From Bog-473 sp963745175 (GTDB taxonomy: Bacteria; Actinomycetota; Acidimicrobiia; Acidimicrobiales; RAAP-2): a stretch of DNA of 64,000 nucleotides. Position numbers and translations under genes: made by a program. The stretch lies in NCBI GenBank assembly GCA_963745175.1, contig CAVUWK010000015.1, positions 210,828 through 274,827 of the forward strand. Direction: 5' to 3'. The notes under the pieces are model-generated. The model saw only the letters and a program-made list of their open reading frames with translations. It made no database searches and was not told the origin of the DNA. Positions 46,596-55,438 of this stretch are shown here, piece after piece. How positions within the stretch are numbered: position 1 is the first letter of the stretch; every line of letters starts with the position of its first letter.

Positions 46596-47768
46596 ATGAA
46601 CGTCGTCGCGACGATCGTCGGTTTAGTCGTGGTGGTGATCACCGTGGCCGATGTCGTATTGACCATGGTCCTCCCGCGACGACCCTCGGGCGTCGAGCGG
46701 TTGAGTCTTCACGTCAACCGCAGCGTTCGTCTGTGCTTTCTCCTCGCGTCTCACCTGGCAAAGACATACGAGCGCCAGGACGCCATCCTGGCGCCGGCCG
46801 GCCCAGTCGCTCTGGTCGTGCAGCTGCTGTTCTGGGCGGCCTTCCTCGTACTCGGGTTCGCGCTCATCCTCGTCGGGGCCGGCCTCTCGTTCGCCGACGG
46901 GCTACTCCAGGCCCTGACCGCACTCTTCACGGTGGGAGCAGTCCATATCGGCGGCGCTGCCGACACAGGCGTGGATATTTCCATTGGCGCCATCTGGGTC
47001 GTCATTGTCGCCTTACAGATCGCGTACCTGCCCGCTCTCTACAGCTCGTTCAACCGACGCGAGAGCCTCGTTGCCCTGCTCGAGAGCCGGGCCGGCGTCC
47101 CGGCATGGGGTCCCGAACTCCTGGCCCGCCACCAGCTGGTCGGAATCACCGATGCCCTGCCGGACCTGTACGCAGCTTGGGAGGAGTGGGCGGCCGACGT
47201 GGCTGAGACCCATACCACCTACCCCGTGCTGCTCCTCTTCCGGTCTCCGGAACCGTGGTACTCCTGGCTCCTTGGGCTCATCGCCGTTCTCGATGGCGCG
47301 GCCATGCACCTGGCGCTCGCACCAAGCAGCGCGTCTTCCCAAGCCCGTCTGTGCCTTCGGATGGGATTCACATTGCTCAACCGGATCGCGACCATGCTCG
47401 GATGGGAAGTGGACCCGGATCCGGATCCCGAGGGCCCCATCGAGTTGACGCTTGCAGAGTTCGAGCGAGCGGTGGCCATGCTCGTGAGTGTGGGCTTCGC
47501 CACCGAGCGAAGTGCCGAGGAGGCGTACATTGACTTTCGCGGCTGGCGCGTCAACTACGAGAGTGTCGCTTACCGCCTCGCCGACCGTCTGACCGTACCG
47601 CCGGCCCCGTGGTCTGGTCAGCGGCGTCACATGCGATCAGGTCCCGTCGAACCCCGGCGCCCGCCCCAGCGCCGGCCCGGCGGTGGGGAACCATTCGTCT
47701 ACGACCGACCGCCAGTTGTCATAGAGCCCCGACCCAGCCTCCTCCGGCGCGGTCGGGCTCGATCCTAA
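46596..47768 (+). CDS. membrane protein, potassium-channel-like fold with degenerate filter (paralogue A)
   Basis: An intact 390-residue membrane protein. There is an N-terminal transmembrane segment, a second (VALVVQLLFWAAFLVLGFA), a pore-loop-like stretch TALFTVGAVHIGG where channel relatives have FLTLGFGD, and a third (WVVIVALQIAYLPALYSSF), followed by the conserved FNRRESLVALLESRAGVPAWGP and a cytosolic domain. This layout matches an actinobacterial family often called ion channel or two-pore-domain potassium channel protein. The selectivity motif is not canonical, so conduction is doubtful. A clear paralogue lies at 56683-57828. Function not known. Confidence 0.72.
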   Translation: MNVVATIVGLVVVVITVADVVLTMVLPRRPSGVERLSLHVNRSVRLCFLLASHLAKTYERQDAILAPAGPVALVVQLLFWAAFLVLGFALILVGAGLSFADGLLQALTALFTVGAVHIGGAADTGVDISIGAIWVVIVALQIAYLPALYSSFNRRESLVALLESRAGVPAWGPELLARHQLVGITDALPDLYAAWEEWAADVAETHTTYPVLLLFRSPEPWYSWLLGLIAVLDGAAMHLALAPSSASSQARLCLRMGFTLLNRIATMLGWEVDPDPDPEGPIELTLAEFERAVAMLVSVGFATERSAEEAYIDFRGWRVNYESVAYRLADRLTVPPAPWSGQRRHMRSGPVEPRRPPQRRPGGGEPFVYDRPPVVIEPRPSLLRRGRARS

Positions 47769-47972
47769 GAATCCATCCCCGGCGCTGAACTCATTTCATC
47801 TAGGCCTCGCGCCGACCTACGTCCTCAAGCCACGACCATAGTCACGGGAGCATCGTGTCTCAGCACGAAGCGTCGGCCGACCGACCCCACCAGCCGGTGC
47901 AGCATTTGCGGCTGTCACGTCGAATCTCATTTGACCGTGTCATCGGCCGCGAGTTCGCTCATCCGACAACGT

Positions 47973-48956
47973 TCACGACGGACTCGCATACTGCGCAGGG
48001 CACCCCTCAGGACCTCGCGTCGTCCGGGTTCTCTGTGCGAGTAGTTCGTGATAGTGGTCGTCTTCGCCCTTCATTCCGGTGATCAAGGGCGAATGAGCCA
48101 GCGAAAAGGCACCGGCGAACATGACGAGCAGGGACAGTGCCTCAAGAGGACCCCAAGCTCCCCCGGTACGCAGACTGTCGCCAAACAGCCCGACACCGAT
48201 GAGGATGCTGGCCAGAGGATCGACCAAGACGAGGGATGACTGCGAGGCCACGATTGGACCCGCATGGTAGGCGTTCTGGGCCAGGAACACACCGAGCACG
48301 CCAAAGACGACGAGACCGTATGTCTGCCAGTGCCGATAGAGCATTGTCCAGTCAGATGCGGCGACGCCCGCAACCACCTTCGTCAGAGCGGCCGTGAACG
48401 CGAAGCTGACTGCCGCGGCCGTTCCGAACATGGCCGCACGCCACCAGCGGGGTCCGCGTAGAGCGAGGAGCACGGCGCCGAGAATGACAGCGCTGCAGGC
48501 ACCCCCCGCGACGAGCCATTCCCAGGTCGGTGGGGCCGTATTGCCCTCCTCGGGATGGGCGAAGTACAAGAACCCCGCCAGACCACCCGCGGTCGCGATC
48601 ACGCCGACCCATTCCCGTGTTCCGATGGCGAACCCAAACCAAATCCCGAGCACGACCACCAAGAAGATCAGCTCCGTGGTCAAGATGGGTTGGACTTCAG
48701 AAAGCCGGCCCAAGTGGAGAGCAACGGCTTGGAGCAGGAACGAGGCAACCATCAGGGCAAACCCGAGCAGCCAAATGCCGCGGCGCAGCGCGTGGGCCAA
48801 CAGACTGAGTCGAAGAGTGGCCTCGTCGGGGGCGTCCTCGACTCCCATGCGCTGGAAGACACTGGTCAGTGCGTTCGCCAATCCTGCGCCGAGTGCCAGG
48901 ATCACTACCAAGCCGAATCCGCTCCCTGTCGGGCCAGCACGATGTGCACGGCGCAA
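47973..48956 (-). CDS. DMT/EamA-type transporter-like membrane protein
   Basis: An intact protein of up to 327 residues with about nine or ten hydrophobic segments, for example GLVVILALGAGLANALTSVF, FALMVASFLLQAVAL and LIFLVVVLGIWFGFAIG. The pattern is that of the drug/metabolite transporter superfamily (EamA-like). The start is uncertain: TTG 48956 or an internal TTG/GTG near 48914. The C-terminus is a soluble tail. It is probably a small-molecule exporter in the inner membrane; the substrate is unknown. A neighbouring MarR gene is on the same strand but separated by 122 bases. Confidence 0.8.
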   Translation of the reverse strand: MRRAHRAGPTGSGFGLVVILALGAGLANALTSVFQRMGVEDAPDEATLRLSLLAHALRRGIWLLGFALMVASFLLQAVALHLGRLSEVQPILTTELIFLVVVLGIWFGFAIGTREWVGVIATAGGLAGFLYFAHPEEGNTAPPTWEWLVAGGACSAVILGAVLLALRGPRWWRAAMFGTAAAVSFAFTAALTKVVAGVAASDWTMLYRHWQTYGLVVFGVLGVFLAQNAYHAGPIVASQSSLVLVDPLASILIGVGLFGDSLRTGGAWGPLEALSLLVMFAGAFSLAHSPLITGMKGEDDHYHELLAQRTRTTRGPEGCPAQYASPS

Positions 48957-49078
48957 TGCGCTTCTAGGATGAGGCTGTCGATCACGTCAGCATCCGAGGC
49001 CCGGGCGATCCCGGTGTCTGAGCGGGCGCAGATCAACGGTTGGCGAAGCCGACTTCGGGTCGTGTCTTATTCTCTTCA

Positions 49079-49579
49079 TTAGGCCCCTCCAACGGAAGGT
49101 TCGCTCATCCGCGAGGTAGCCGAGTCTCGCTCTTTCTCGTCAAGTTGCAGGAGGTGCTTGAGAGCGGTCGATGCGGCGACCAGATCTTCGCGATCATCTG
49201 CTGGAAGTTTGTCGATCAGGAGAGCAAATCCCTCCGCGCCAGCTCGCCGGCGAGCTCGCACGTAGCGAGACCCGCTGCCGGTTATGGCGGCCAGGACAAC
49301 TCGCTTATCAGTCGTGTGCCGTTCGACAAACTCTGATCGCTCCAAGGCGCTCACGAGAGTAGTCATCGAAGCCTGGGTCACGCCCTCGACCGCGGCCAGG
49401 TCCATAATACGTCGAGGCCCGAATCGATCCAATGTGGCCAGAGTCGACAGGGCAGTGAGACTCATCTCACGCGGCGAGCGCTTCAACGCAGCTGAGTAGA
49501 GACCGTGAAGAGTCTTGCCGATCGCCACCGAGTCACTGGTGTTCGACGTCCCTTTTGTGGCAGCACGTTGCGAGCTCAT
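49079..49579 (-). CDS. MarR-family transcriptional regulator
   Basis: An intact 166-residue MarR protein: the winged helix has MSLTALSTLATLDRFGP, IMDLAAVEGVTQASMTTLVSALER and EFVERHTTDKRVVLAAIT. ATG 49579 is chosen over an upstream in-frame start. It is divergent from the FUSC gene, with two CTATATAG repeats in the intergenic region. MarR proteins commonly repress neighbouring efflux genes and release on binding aromatic acids; that role is inferred here. Confidence 0.88.
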   Translation of the reverse strand: MSSQRAATKGTSNTSDSVAIGKTLHGLYSAALKRSPREMSLTALSTLATLDRFGPRRIMDLAAVEGVTQASMTTLVSALERSEFVERHTTDKRVVLAAITGSGSRYVRARRRAGAEGFALLIDKLPADDREDLVAASTALKHLLQLDEKERDSATSRMSEPSVGGA

Positions 49580-49680
49580 GCCATAACTATGTGCCGTAGT
49601 AACTGAAGTAGTCCTCCACCACACCCAACGTCCCCCCGCTCCTCCTGTCCTTCGTGCTCATGGCTTTAATATACCACTTT

Positions 49681-49702
49681 CTATATAGTTATGTCTATAT
49701 AG
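49681..49702. promoter_or_regulatory. tandem CTATATAG palindromes (probable MarR operator)
   Basis: CTATATAG occurs at 49681-49688 and 49695-49702, 14 bases apart centre to centre, in an AT-rich island (from 49670) in high-GC DNA. They lie just upstream of the FUSC start (GTG 49719) and 102 bases from the MarR start. Confidence 0.55.
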
Positions 49703-49718
49703 GTGCTACGATGGTTGG

Positions 49719-52130
49719 GTGAGGACCGCAAAAGTCCGGCAGCCGACGCCGACTCTGGCAGCATCCGGCGCCACCCCAGAACGCATCCGAAACCAATGGG
49801 TCGACCTCCTCGTCAGCTCCGACCCTGGGCTCAACCGGCTCCGCGGTGCCGCCCAGAGCGTGCTGACGATCGCCGTCGCGTTGGGAGCCGAATGGGCCTT
49901 CGTGCACCTGACCGGGGCGCTGCAGATCGGGGGCGGGGCCATCGCGTCCGGGGCAACGGCATCCCAGGTGGTGGTGGCCAATCATGATCTCCTCGCCATC
50001 GCCATGCTGCTCGGCGCCATCGTGGGGCTGATCGCCAGCATGGGTGTGCATGATCCCACTGCCAAAGGTCAAGTGATCACCTTCCTAATCCTCCCCATCC
50101 CAATGATCTCGGCCCTGGCCCTCGGGATCGCTCTCGGCGATTACCGCCTCGCCGCTCTGGTGGTCATTGCGCTGGTTCTCGCGTTCGGAACCTACTTGCG
50201 GCGTTTCGGGCCGCGGGGTTTTCTGGCTGGGCAGCTGCTGTTCATCGGTTACTTCGTTGGCTTCTCCTTGCACAGCGCAGTCACGATCGGTGATCTGGGC
50301 TGGCTCGCGGCCGAAGTGGGCGTCGGTCTCGCAGTGGTCGCCGCCGTGCGCTTCGCCCTCTTCTATCCCCATCCGGGCAGAGCACTTGAGCGTACTGGGC
50401 GTTCCTTCCATGCTCGAGCCCGTCATGTGTCCTCACTCGCACTCGACCTGTTCGACAACGTCCGGCTCGACAGGCGCCGTGTCCGACGGATGCACCGCCA
50501 GCTGATTCGTCTCAATGAGGCTGCCCTGATGATCGATGCTCAGCTGGGCGACCCAGACGCGGTCCCGGGTGGTTCTTCTGGCGAGCTCCTTCACAACCGA
50601 CTGTTCGACATCGAACTGGCTCTGACAAACATCGGGCGCTTTGCTGAGACGATGGCGCGCACGGACCTCCCGGGCGAGCAGCGCTCCGAGGTTCGTTTGG
50701 CTCTGCTCGACCTCGCCGGCGGCGACAACAAAGGGGCGAAGGCACACGCCGAGGCTCTGATCGGCCTGCTGCACGCGGCCGGACGCCCGCCAGCCGGCGA
50801 CGACCGCACCCCCGCCGTAGTTGCCCACCGCTTCGCCGGTTCGGTCATCGACCTGTGTGACGCCATGACCGAGTGGATGGAACTCGGCACGGCCGACATC
50901 GAGCAGAGCACCTTTCAATCACCCGTTGTGCTCCTCGGAGGGTGGCTGCCCGGTTCGGCTCACGTCAGCAGCACTGCGTCACTCGAGGGCGGTACCCGGT
51001 GGGGCGAAGGCGGCGGCCTTGCCCGCTACACCCGCAACGCCGTCCAAATCGGTGTCGCCGCCGGCGTGGCCATCGTTTTGGGAGACCTCATCTCTCCGGA
51101 GCGCTTCTACTGGGCGGTTATCGCCGCGTTCATCACCTTCATGGGAGCGCACAATGCCGGTGAACAAATCCGCAAGGCCGTTTTCCGTGTGGCCGGTACC
51201 GTCATTGGTATTGGCGTCGGCTCGGTACTTGTGAGCGCCGTCGGTCACCACACCTCGTGGTCGATCGTGATCGTTCTCGTCTCACTCTTCCTGGGTCTGT
51301 ACCTCTTTCGGATCAGCTATGCCTTCCTCGCCATTGCAATCACCGTCACCGTTTCACAGCTCTATCAGCAGCTGGGGGAGTTCACGAACTCACTACTGCT
51401 GGTCCGCCTCGAAGAGACTGCCCTTGGCGCGGCCGTTGCCATCGTCGTGGTCATGCTGGTGCTCCCCCTGCACACCCGCCAGGTCTTGCGCGTCGCCGTG
51501 CGCGAGCATGTCGAGGCCGTTGGACGGCTGGCCGACCATGCCACTGCCCGATTGGTGGGGCCGGAGGATGGGATCGATTCGACGTTGCGATCTGACGCCC
51601 GAGCGGTCGACGCGGCCTACCAGGCCGTGGTCGCGACCGCTCAACCGGTAGGCCGCACGGCCTGGGGCAGTGTTGACGAGGACACCGTGCGGGCTCTGCG
51701 CCTCACCTCCGCCAGTCGTAACTACAGCCGCAACCTCGTGGTCGACACCGGGAGGTTGCAGCCGCCCGGTCTCTCATCTCACTTCGACTTGGCACGCGCC
51801 AGCGCGACTCTTCACCACTCCATCGAAGTAGTCGCTCGAGCACTCACCGGGCCTCGGGACGGCACATACACCCGATCTTCGTCGCTCTTCGATCAGGCCG
51901 AGCGAGCTCTCGACGCGTGTCCGCATCGGTCCGCTTCCATTGAGTTTGCCCTTCGCGACTTCAAGCTGCTCGACGGCACCATGGCCCGCATGGCCGAGGT
52001 CATGGGTCTCCGAATCACTGACTACGACACCGAAATGAGCTCTGGGGCGGACATGGAGGGCGAACGACGAACATTACAGGCGTCTAGTCGGCGGCGATGT
52101 CGTGCATCTCGCGGAACGCGACGGGTGTGA
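49719..52130 (+). CDS. FUSC-family aromatic-acid-exporter-like membrane protein
   Basis: An intact 803-residue protein with two transmembrane blocks, roughly residues 40-215 (AVALGAEWAFVHLTGAL, LLAIAMLLGAIVGLIASMG, FLILPIPMISALALGIALG) and 440-590 (YWAVIAAFITFMGAHNAG, SIVIVLVSLFLGLYLF), separated and followed by soluble helical domains. This is the FUSC/AaeB layout, an efflux carrier for aromatic or phenolic acids. Start GTG 49719, with no ribosome site visible, so the message may be near-leaderless. It probably exports toxic acids under control of the divergent MarR. Confidence 0.87.
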   Translation: MRTAKVRQPTPTLAASGATPERIRNQWVDLLVSSDPGLNRLRGAAQSVLTIAVALGAEWAFVHLTGALQIGGGAIASGATASQVVVANHDLLAIAMLLGAIVGLIASMGVHDPTAKGQVITFLILPIPMISALALGIALGDYRLAALVVIALVLAFGTYLRRFGPRGFLAGQLLFIGYFVGFSLHSAVTIGDLGWLAAEVGVGLAVVAAVRFALFYPHPGRALERTGRSFHARARHVSSLALDLFDNVRLDRRRVRRMHRQLIRLNEAALMIDAQLGDPDAVPGGSSGELLHNRLFDIELALTNIGRFAETMARTDLPGEQRSEVRLALLDLAGGDNKGAKAHAEALIGLLHAAGRPPAGDDRTPAVVAHRFAGSVIDLCDAMTEWMELGTADIEQSTFQSPVVLLGGWLPGSAHVSSTASLEGGTRWGEGGGLARYTRNAVQIGVAAGVAIVLGDLISPERFYWAVIAAFITFMGAHNAGEQIRKAVFRVAGTVIGIGVGSVLVSAVGHHTSWSIVIVLVSLFLGLYLFRISYAFLAIAITVTVSQLYQQLGEFTNSLLLVRLEETALGAAVAIVVVMLVLPLHTRQVLRVAVREHVEAVGRLADHATARLVGPEDGIDSTLRSDARAVDAAYQAVVATAQPVGRTAWGSVDEDTVRALRLTSASRNYSRNLVVDTGRLQPPGLSSHFDLARASATLHHSIEVVARALTGPRDGTYTRSSSLFDQAERALDACPHRSASIEFALRDFKLLDGTMARMAEVMGLRITDYDTEMSSGADMEGERRTLQASSRRRCRASRGTRRV

Positions 52131-52402
52131 ATCGAGCACTTCTACAATCCGGCTCGGCGCCGCAGCGCGTTAAGTAATCTCACTCCGAACGAATTCGAAT
52201 CCCGCGTGCGGAATCAGCGCGCTGGGCCACAGGCAACCTGCCGGTTCACTGCCTCGACTGCAGAGGTCGAGTCCCGACGAACGTATTACTGCGACACACC
52301 TCTGAGGCCAAACGATCCGGTCAGTTCAGCGCATGCAGAAGGAACGTGCCTTCCTGCACGTCGACGCTCGGTTGGAGACGAGAATCTTGCTCTCATGGTC
52401 GG
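52131..52402. other. intergenic region
   Basis: No gene recognised between FUSC and the terminator. It contains AATTCGAATCCC near 52190, which resembles a tRNA T-arm but has no acceptor stem or anticodon arm around it. Confidence 0.4.
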
Positions 52403-52447
52403 CGATTGCACACGCCCCTTCGCTGACCGATGGGGCGTGTGCAATCG
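52403..52447 (-). terminator. long perfect stem-loop terminator
   Basis: CGATTGCACACGCCCC (52403-52418) and its exact complement (52432-52447) enclose a 13-base loop. It lies 17 bases after the stop of the convergent secreted propeller gene (52465) and may also end FUSC transcripts. No T-run follows, as is common in high-GC genomes. Confidence 0.75.
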
Positions 52448-52464
52448 ACCGCGGGCTGATTCAG

Positions 52465-53622
52465 TTAGTGCCGCACGCTCAGTTCATGAACCGAGTTCTC
52501 GATGTCGTTCCCATAGTAGATCACCGGATTGCCGGCGCTGTCGGTGCTGACATCCAACCCGAACAGCGCTCCCGCTGGCTCGCCGCGGGCGAGATGCCGC
52601 TCGGCCACCACCTTTCCATTCGGAGTAATTTCCACCAGGTCGTTGTTTCCGGCGTTCGCCACAAGCAGGTTGCCATTGGCCGGGTCGATGACCACATTCT
52701 CCGGACTGCTCAATGGCGCCCCGCTGAAGACCACCCTGGCCGTCACCGGACCGGTCGCGGTGGCCGCCCCAGGTATGGCATAGAGGGTGTTCGAACTATC
52801 GTTTGTCTCGTACAAGACACCATTCGAGGCGTCGAAGGCGTACCCCTGCGGCCCTGCTGCGGTGGCGGCGTTGCCTCCGGCCGGAGTCTGCGCCTGGCCA
52901 TTGGCAATTTGGGTGTACGTCGAGTTGATCGGCTGCCCGTTGGCTGGCCCTGTTGGATGCGGATCCAGGCGCCAGACGTCTCCCCCGCCAGTGCCGGTCG
53001 TTGCATTGCCGGCATTTCCCCAATAGAACGAGACCGCTCCATTGACGTCACTGACTCCCTGGCCCCAGATGCCGAGGAACGGTGCCGCGTCTGAGGTAGT
53101 GGTGTTGTTGAATGTCGCAATGAGCGAACCACTCGGACTGATCAATAGGTCATTTGCTGCGGTTCCGTCCCCGGCCGCGCCGTAACTGCCGATCCACACG
53201 AAATCGTTTGGCGGATTGATTGCGATTCCGACAGGTCCAGTGGCCGACGGATCGCTGAAGAACGCGCTCGCAACGTGCGTCGTCGGGTTGACCTGCATGA
53301 TTGTCATCCCTTGACCAGCCACGCCGCCTGAATTGCTGAAATCAGCAACGAGAAGGTTTCCTTGAATCAGCGCCCCGGACGTTACTGGGATCACGGCCAG
53401 ACCGAAGGGATTCTGATCGCCGTTGGCAGCGACAACAGTTCCAATGGCGGAATCCTTCAGGCTCGACAGCTGACCTTGGGGGGAGGCTGCCGAAGAGGCC
53501 GCTCCTGCGGACTGGTACGACGACGTAAGCGACGCGCCGAAGAGCAACGCCGTCCCTGTCGCCGTGACTCCTGCAACACGTCGCAGACGGAGTGAGGTTC
53601 TTTTTCTTGAATGGTCCAGCAT
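52465..53622 (-). CDS. secreted beta-propeller protein (TIGR03118/NHL-like)
   Basis: An intact 385-residue secreted protein. The N-terminus has a basic region (SRKRTSLRLRR), a hydrophobic segment and SAGAASSA, a signal peptide. The mature part has repeated beta-propeller blades: NPFGLAVIP, GPVGIAINP, GPQGYAFD and SPENVVIDPANGNLLVANAGN. No catalytic motif is visible; such propellers bind ligands or proteins at the surface. ATG 53622. A degraded copy of its 5' end lies about 310 bases upstream (53850-53933). Confidence 0.82.
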   Translation of the reverse strand: MLDHSRKRTSLRLRRVAGVTATGTALLFGASLTSSYQSAGAASSAASPQGQLSSLKDSAIGTVVAANGDQNPFGLAVIPVTSGALIQGNLLVADFSNSGGVAGQGMTIMQVNPTTHVASAFFSDPSATGPVGIAINPPNDFVWIGSYGAAGDGTAANDLLISPSGSLIATFNNTTTSDAAPFLGIWGQGVSDVNGAVSFYWGNAGNATTGTGGGDVWRLDPHPTGPANGQPINSTYTQIANGQAQTPAGGNAATAAGPQGYAFDASNGVLYETNDSSNTLYAIPGAATATGPVTARVVFSGAPLSSPENVVIDPANGNLLVANAGNNDLVEITPNGKVVAERHLARGEPAGALFGLDVSTDSAGNPVIYYGNDIENSVHELSVRH

Positions 53623-53658
53623 CGTGTTCCTCCTCGTGACATGGGTTTGTTACCCACA
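53467..53658. repeat. direct repeat, full copy (5' end and leader of the propeller gene)
   Basis: This 192-base stretch covers the signal-peptide codons and 5' leader of the propeller gene. About 119 bases of it recur at 53851-53969 with few mismatches; the second copy lacks 24 codons (72 bases). Confidence 0.75.
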
Positions 53659-54059
53659 GGCACCCGCGGAATCTGAATCCGTGGGATGAATGCTTCTTGT
53701 GCCTCCCGAGCGATCGGTCCCATCGCCGTGATCCCTGCCGTATCAGCATTGGTGCGGGAGAAAGCGACGCTCCAGCAGCACGCTATGAGTTACGAGATGT
53801 CGACGCGTCTGGATTGCACCCGATCACAAGATGGGGTTGACCTGCCACTTCAGCTGACCTTGGGGGGAGCTGCTGTAGAGGCCGCTCCGGCGGACTGGTA
53901 CGACGACGTCAGCAACGCGCTGAAGAGCAACATCGTGTTCCTCCTCGTGACATTGGTTTGTTACCCACAAGCCTCACTCATCAAGCATCCCCTGAAAATC
54001 CCTGACCCGTAGGGCCATTGACGTCAGATCGCACCGACGCTTCTGGCATGAATCCATCC
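53623..54059. other. 437-bp region holding the leader repeat and short hairpins
   Basis: Contains the degraded leader copy and the small hairpins GGGT-TTGTT-ACCC (53643-53655) and CCCGCGGA/TCCGTGGG (about 53662-53684), both upstream of the propeller gene. They could be part of its 5' untranslated region. Confidence 0.45.
53850..53933 (-). pseudogene. degraded copy of the propeller gene 5' end
   Basis: A 27-codon open frame that starts ATG and encodes LLFSALLTSSYQSAGAAST, almost the same as the signal-peptide region of the propeller at 52465-53622 (LLFGASLTSSYQSAGAASS), but lacking 24 codons after the ATG. It shifts frame and stops at 53850. The preceding leader (ATCGTGTTCCTCCTCGTGAC) is also shared. 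It is likely a gene remnant; a small translated leader cannot be excluded. Confidence 0.6.
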
Positions 54060-55415
54060 TCAGAAAAGGACGTTGGGGTTCAAAATGCCGGCAGGATCGA
54101 GGGCCCACTTGAGTCGTCGAAACGCCACGAGCTCTGCTTCACTGCGGTTGAGATGGAGCCACTGTCGTTTTGCCGTACCGATGCCGTGCTCAGAGCTGAT
54201 GCTGCCGCCGAGCTCAGCCACGTAGTGCATGACTCGGTCGTCCACGGTCAGGTCGGCCGGATGGACCCCGGTCACGTTCACATGGACGTTCCCATCTGCG
54301 ACGTGGCCGAACAACCACGTCGTCGCCTCAGGGTCGGCACCCCTGACAATGTCGGGCACCTGATCGATAAAGGCGGCCAATACCGGGGCTGGCAACGTCA
54401 CATCAAGCTTGTGTGGGGCGCCGAGAGTGTTGATCGCCTCGGTGTGCCCCTCGCGGTAGCGCCACAGCTGCGCCCTTCGGGCCGGATCGGTCGCTACTGC
54501 GACGTCTTCGATGGTGGCAATCGAATCGAACACGGCGGCCGTTGCGGGCATGGGGTCGTGCTGTGCCGCCGCCTCGACCAAGAGGTAGGCCCTGTGCTCT
54601 CCACCAAACGGTTTTGGCGAGCCGATCACCCGGCAGACGAGATCCAAGCCTGAGTGCAGGAACAGCTCGAGCGATTGCAGTTCGGGGAGGGAGCGGCGCA
54701 GGAGCGAGGCCGCGTCGACTGCGGACGTGGTGGATGAGAACGCAAGGATGGAGGTCACACGCTCTGGGTTGGATGGCACCAGGCGCACCCGGGCTGCCGT
54801 CACCACCCCGAGCGTTCCTTCGCTGCCGCAGAGCAACCCGCCGAGGTCGTATCCAGTGTTGTCCTTGATCAGACCGCCCATGTGCGAGACGATCTCGCCC
54901 GTCCCGAGTACCGCTTCGAAGCCCACGAGCTGTGCCCTCGTGGGGCCATGGCGGAGCACCTGAAGGCCCCCCGCGTTGGTGGCGATGGTGCCACCGATGG
55001 TCGCGCTGTCACGACTTCCGAGATCGATGCCGTAAGCCCAGCCGGCAGCAGCTGCGGACGCCTGAACGTCGGCCAGCGTCGTCCCGGCGCCGACAGAGAG
55101 CTGGCCACCCAGCGTGTCAACGTCGGTGACGCCCGCCAGCCGGCGGAGACTGAGTACGACCTCCCCTGCGAGTGGGACGCCTCCGCCGACGAGCCCCGTG
55201 TTGCCCCCTTGGGGCACGAGGGCAACGCCGGCCTCTTTGCAAAGGGCTACGACCCCGGCTACCTCACTGCTGTCCCTCGGGCGGATGACGGCGCTCGGAT
55301 GACCTCGAAAACGCCCAGTCCAATCGATGCCGTACGACGCCATCAATTCCGGGTCGACGACTACGTGTCGAGATCCGACGGTCTCGCGGAGCTGCTGCAG
55401 TAGAAAAGTGGACAT
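54060..55415 (-). CDS. FAD-linked oxidase (D-lactate / D-2-hydroxyacid dehydrogenase type)
   Basis: An intact 451-residue PCMH-type FAD oxidoreductase. The FAD-binding half has VPQGGNTGLVGGGVP, GTTLADVQ, DSATIGGTIATNAGG and GGLLCGSEGTLGVVT; the C-terminal half has the metal-binding GHVADGNVHVN and SSEHGIGTAKR. It oxidises D-2-hydroxyacids (lactate, 2-hydroxyglutarate or similar) to 2-oxoacids. The start is ATG 55415 (GAAGG site), or ATG 55439 overlapping the upstream stop as TGATG. It is coupled with a D-2-hydroxyacid dehydrogenase acting on the same kind of compound. Confidence 0.9.
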   Translation of the reverse strand: MSTFLLQQLRETVGSRHVVVDPELMASYGIDWTGRFRGHPSAVIRPRDSSEVAGVVALCKEAGVALVPQGGNTGLVGGGVPLAGEVVLSLRRLAGVTDVDTLGGQLSVGAGTTLADVQASAAAAGWAYGIDLGSRDSATIGGTIATNAGGLQVLRHGPTRAQLVGFEAVLGTGEIVSHMGGLIKDNTGYDLGGLLCGSEGTLGVVTAARVRLVPSNPERVTSILAFSSTTSAVDAASLLRRSLPELQSLELFLHSGLDLVCRVIGSPKPFGGEHRAYLLVEAAAQHDPMPATAAVFDSIATIEDVAVATDPARRAQLWRYREGHTEAINTLGAPHKLDVTLPAPVLAAFIDQVPDIVRGADPEATTWLFGHVADGNVHVNVTGVHPADLTVDDRVMHYVAELGGSISSEHGIGTAKRQWLHLNRSEAELVAFRRLKWALDPAGILNPNVLF

Positions 55416-55438
55416 GCCTTCACCCTCGCGGTGCGGCA

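Noticed and set aside
52185..52290. tRNA-like T-arm sequence
   Set aside because: No acceptor stem, D-arm or anticodon stem can be drawn around it.
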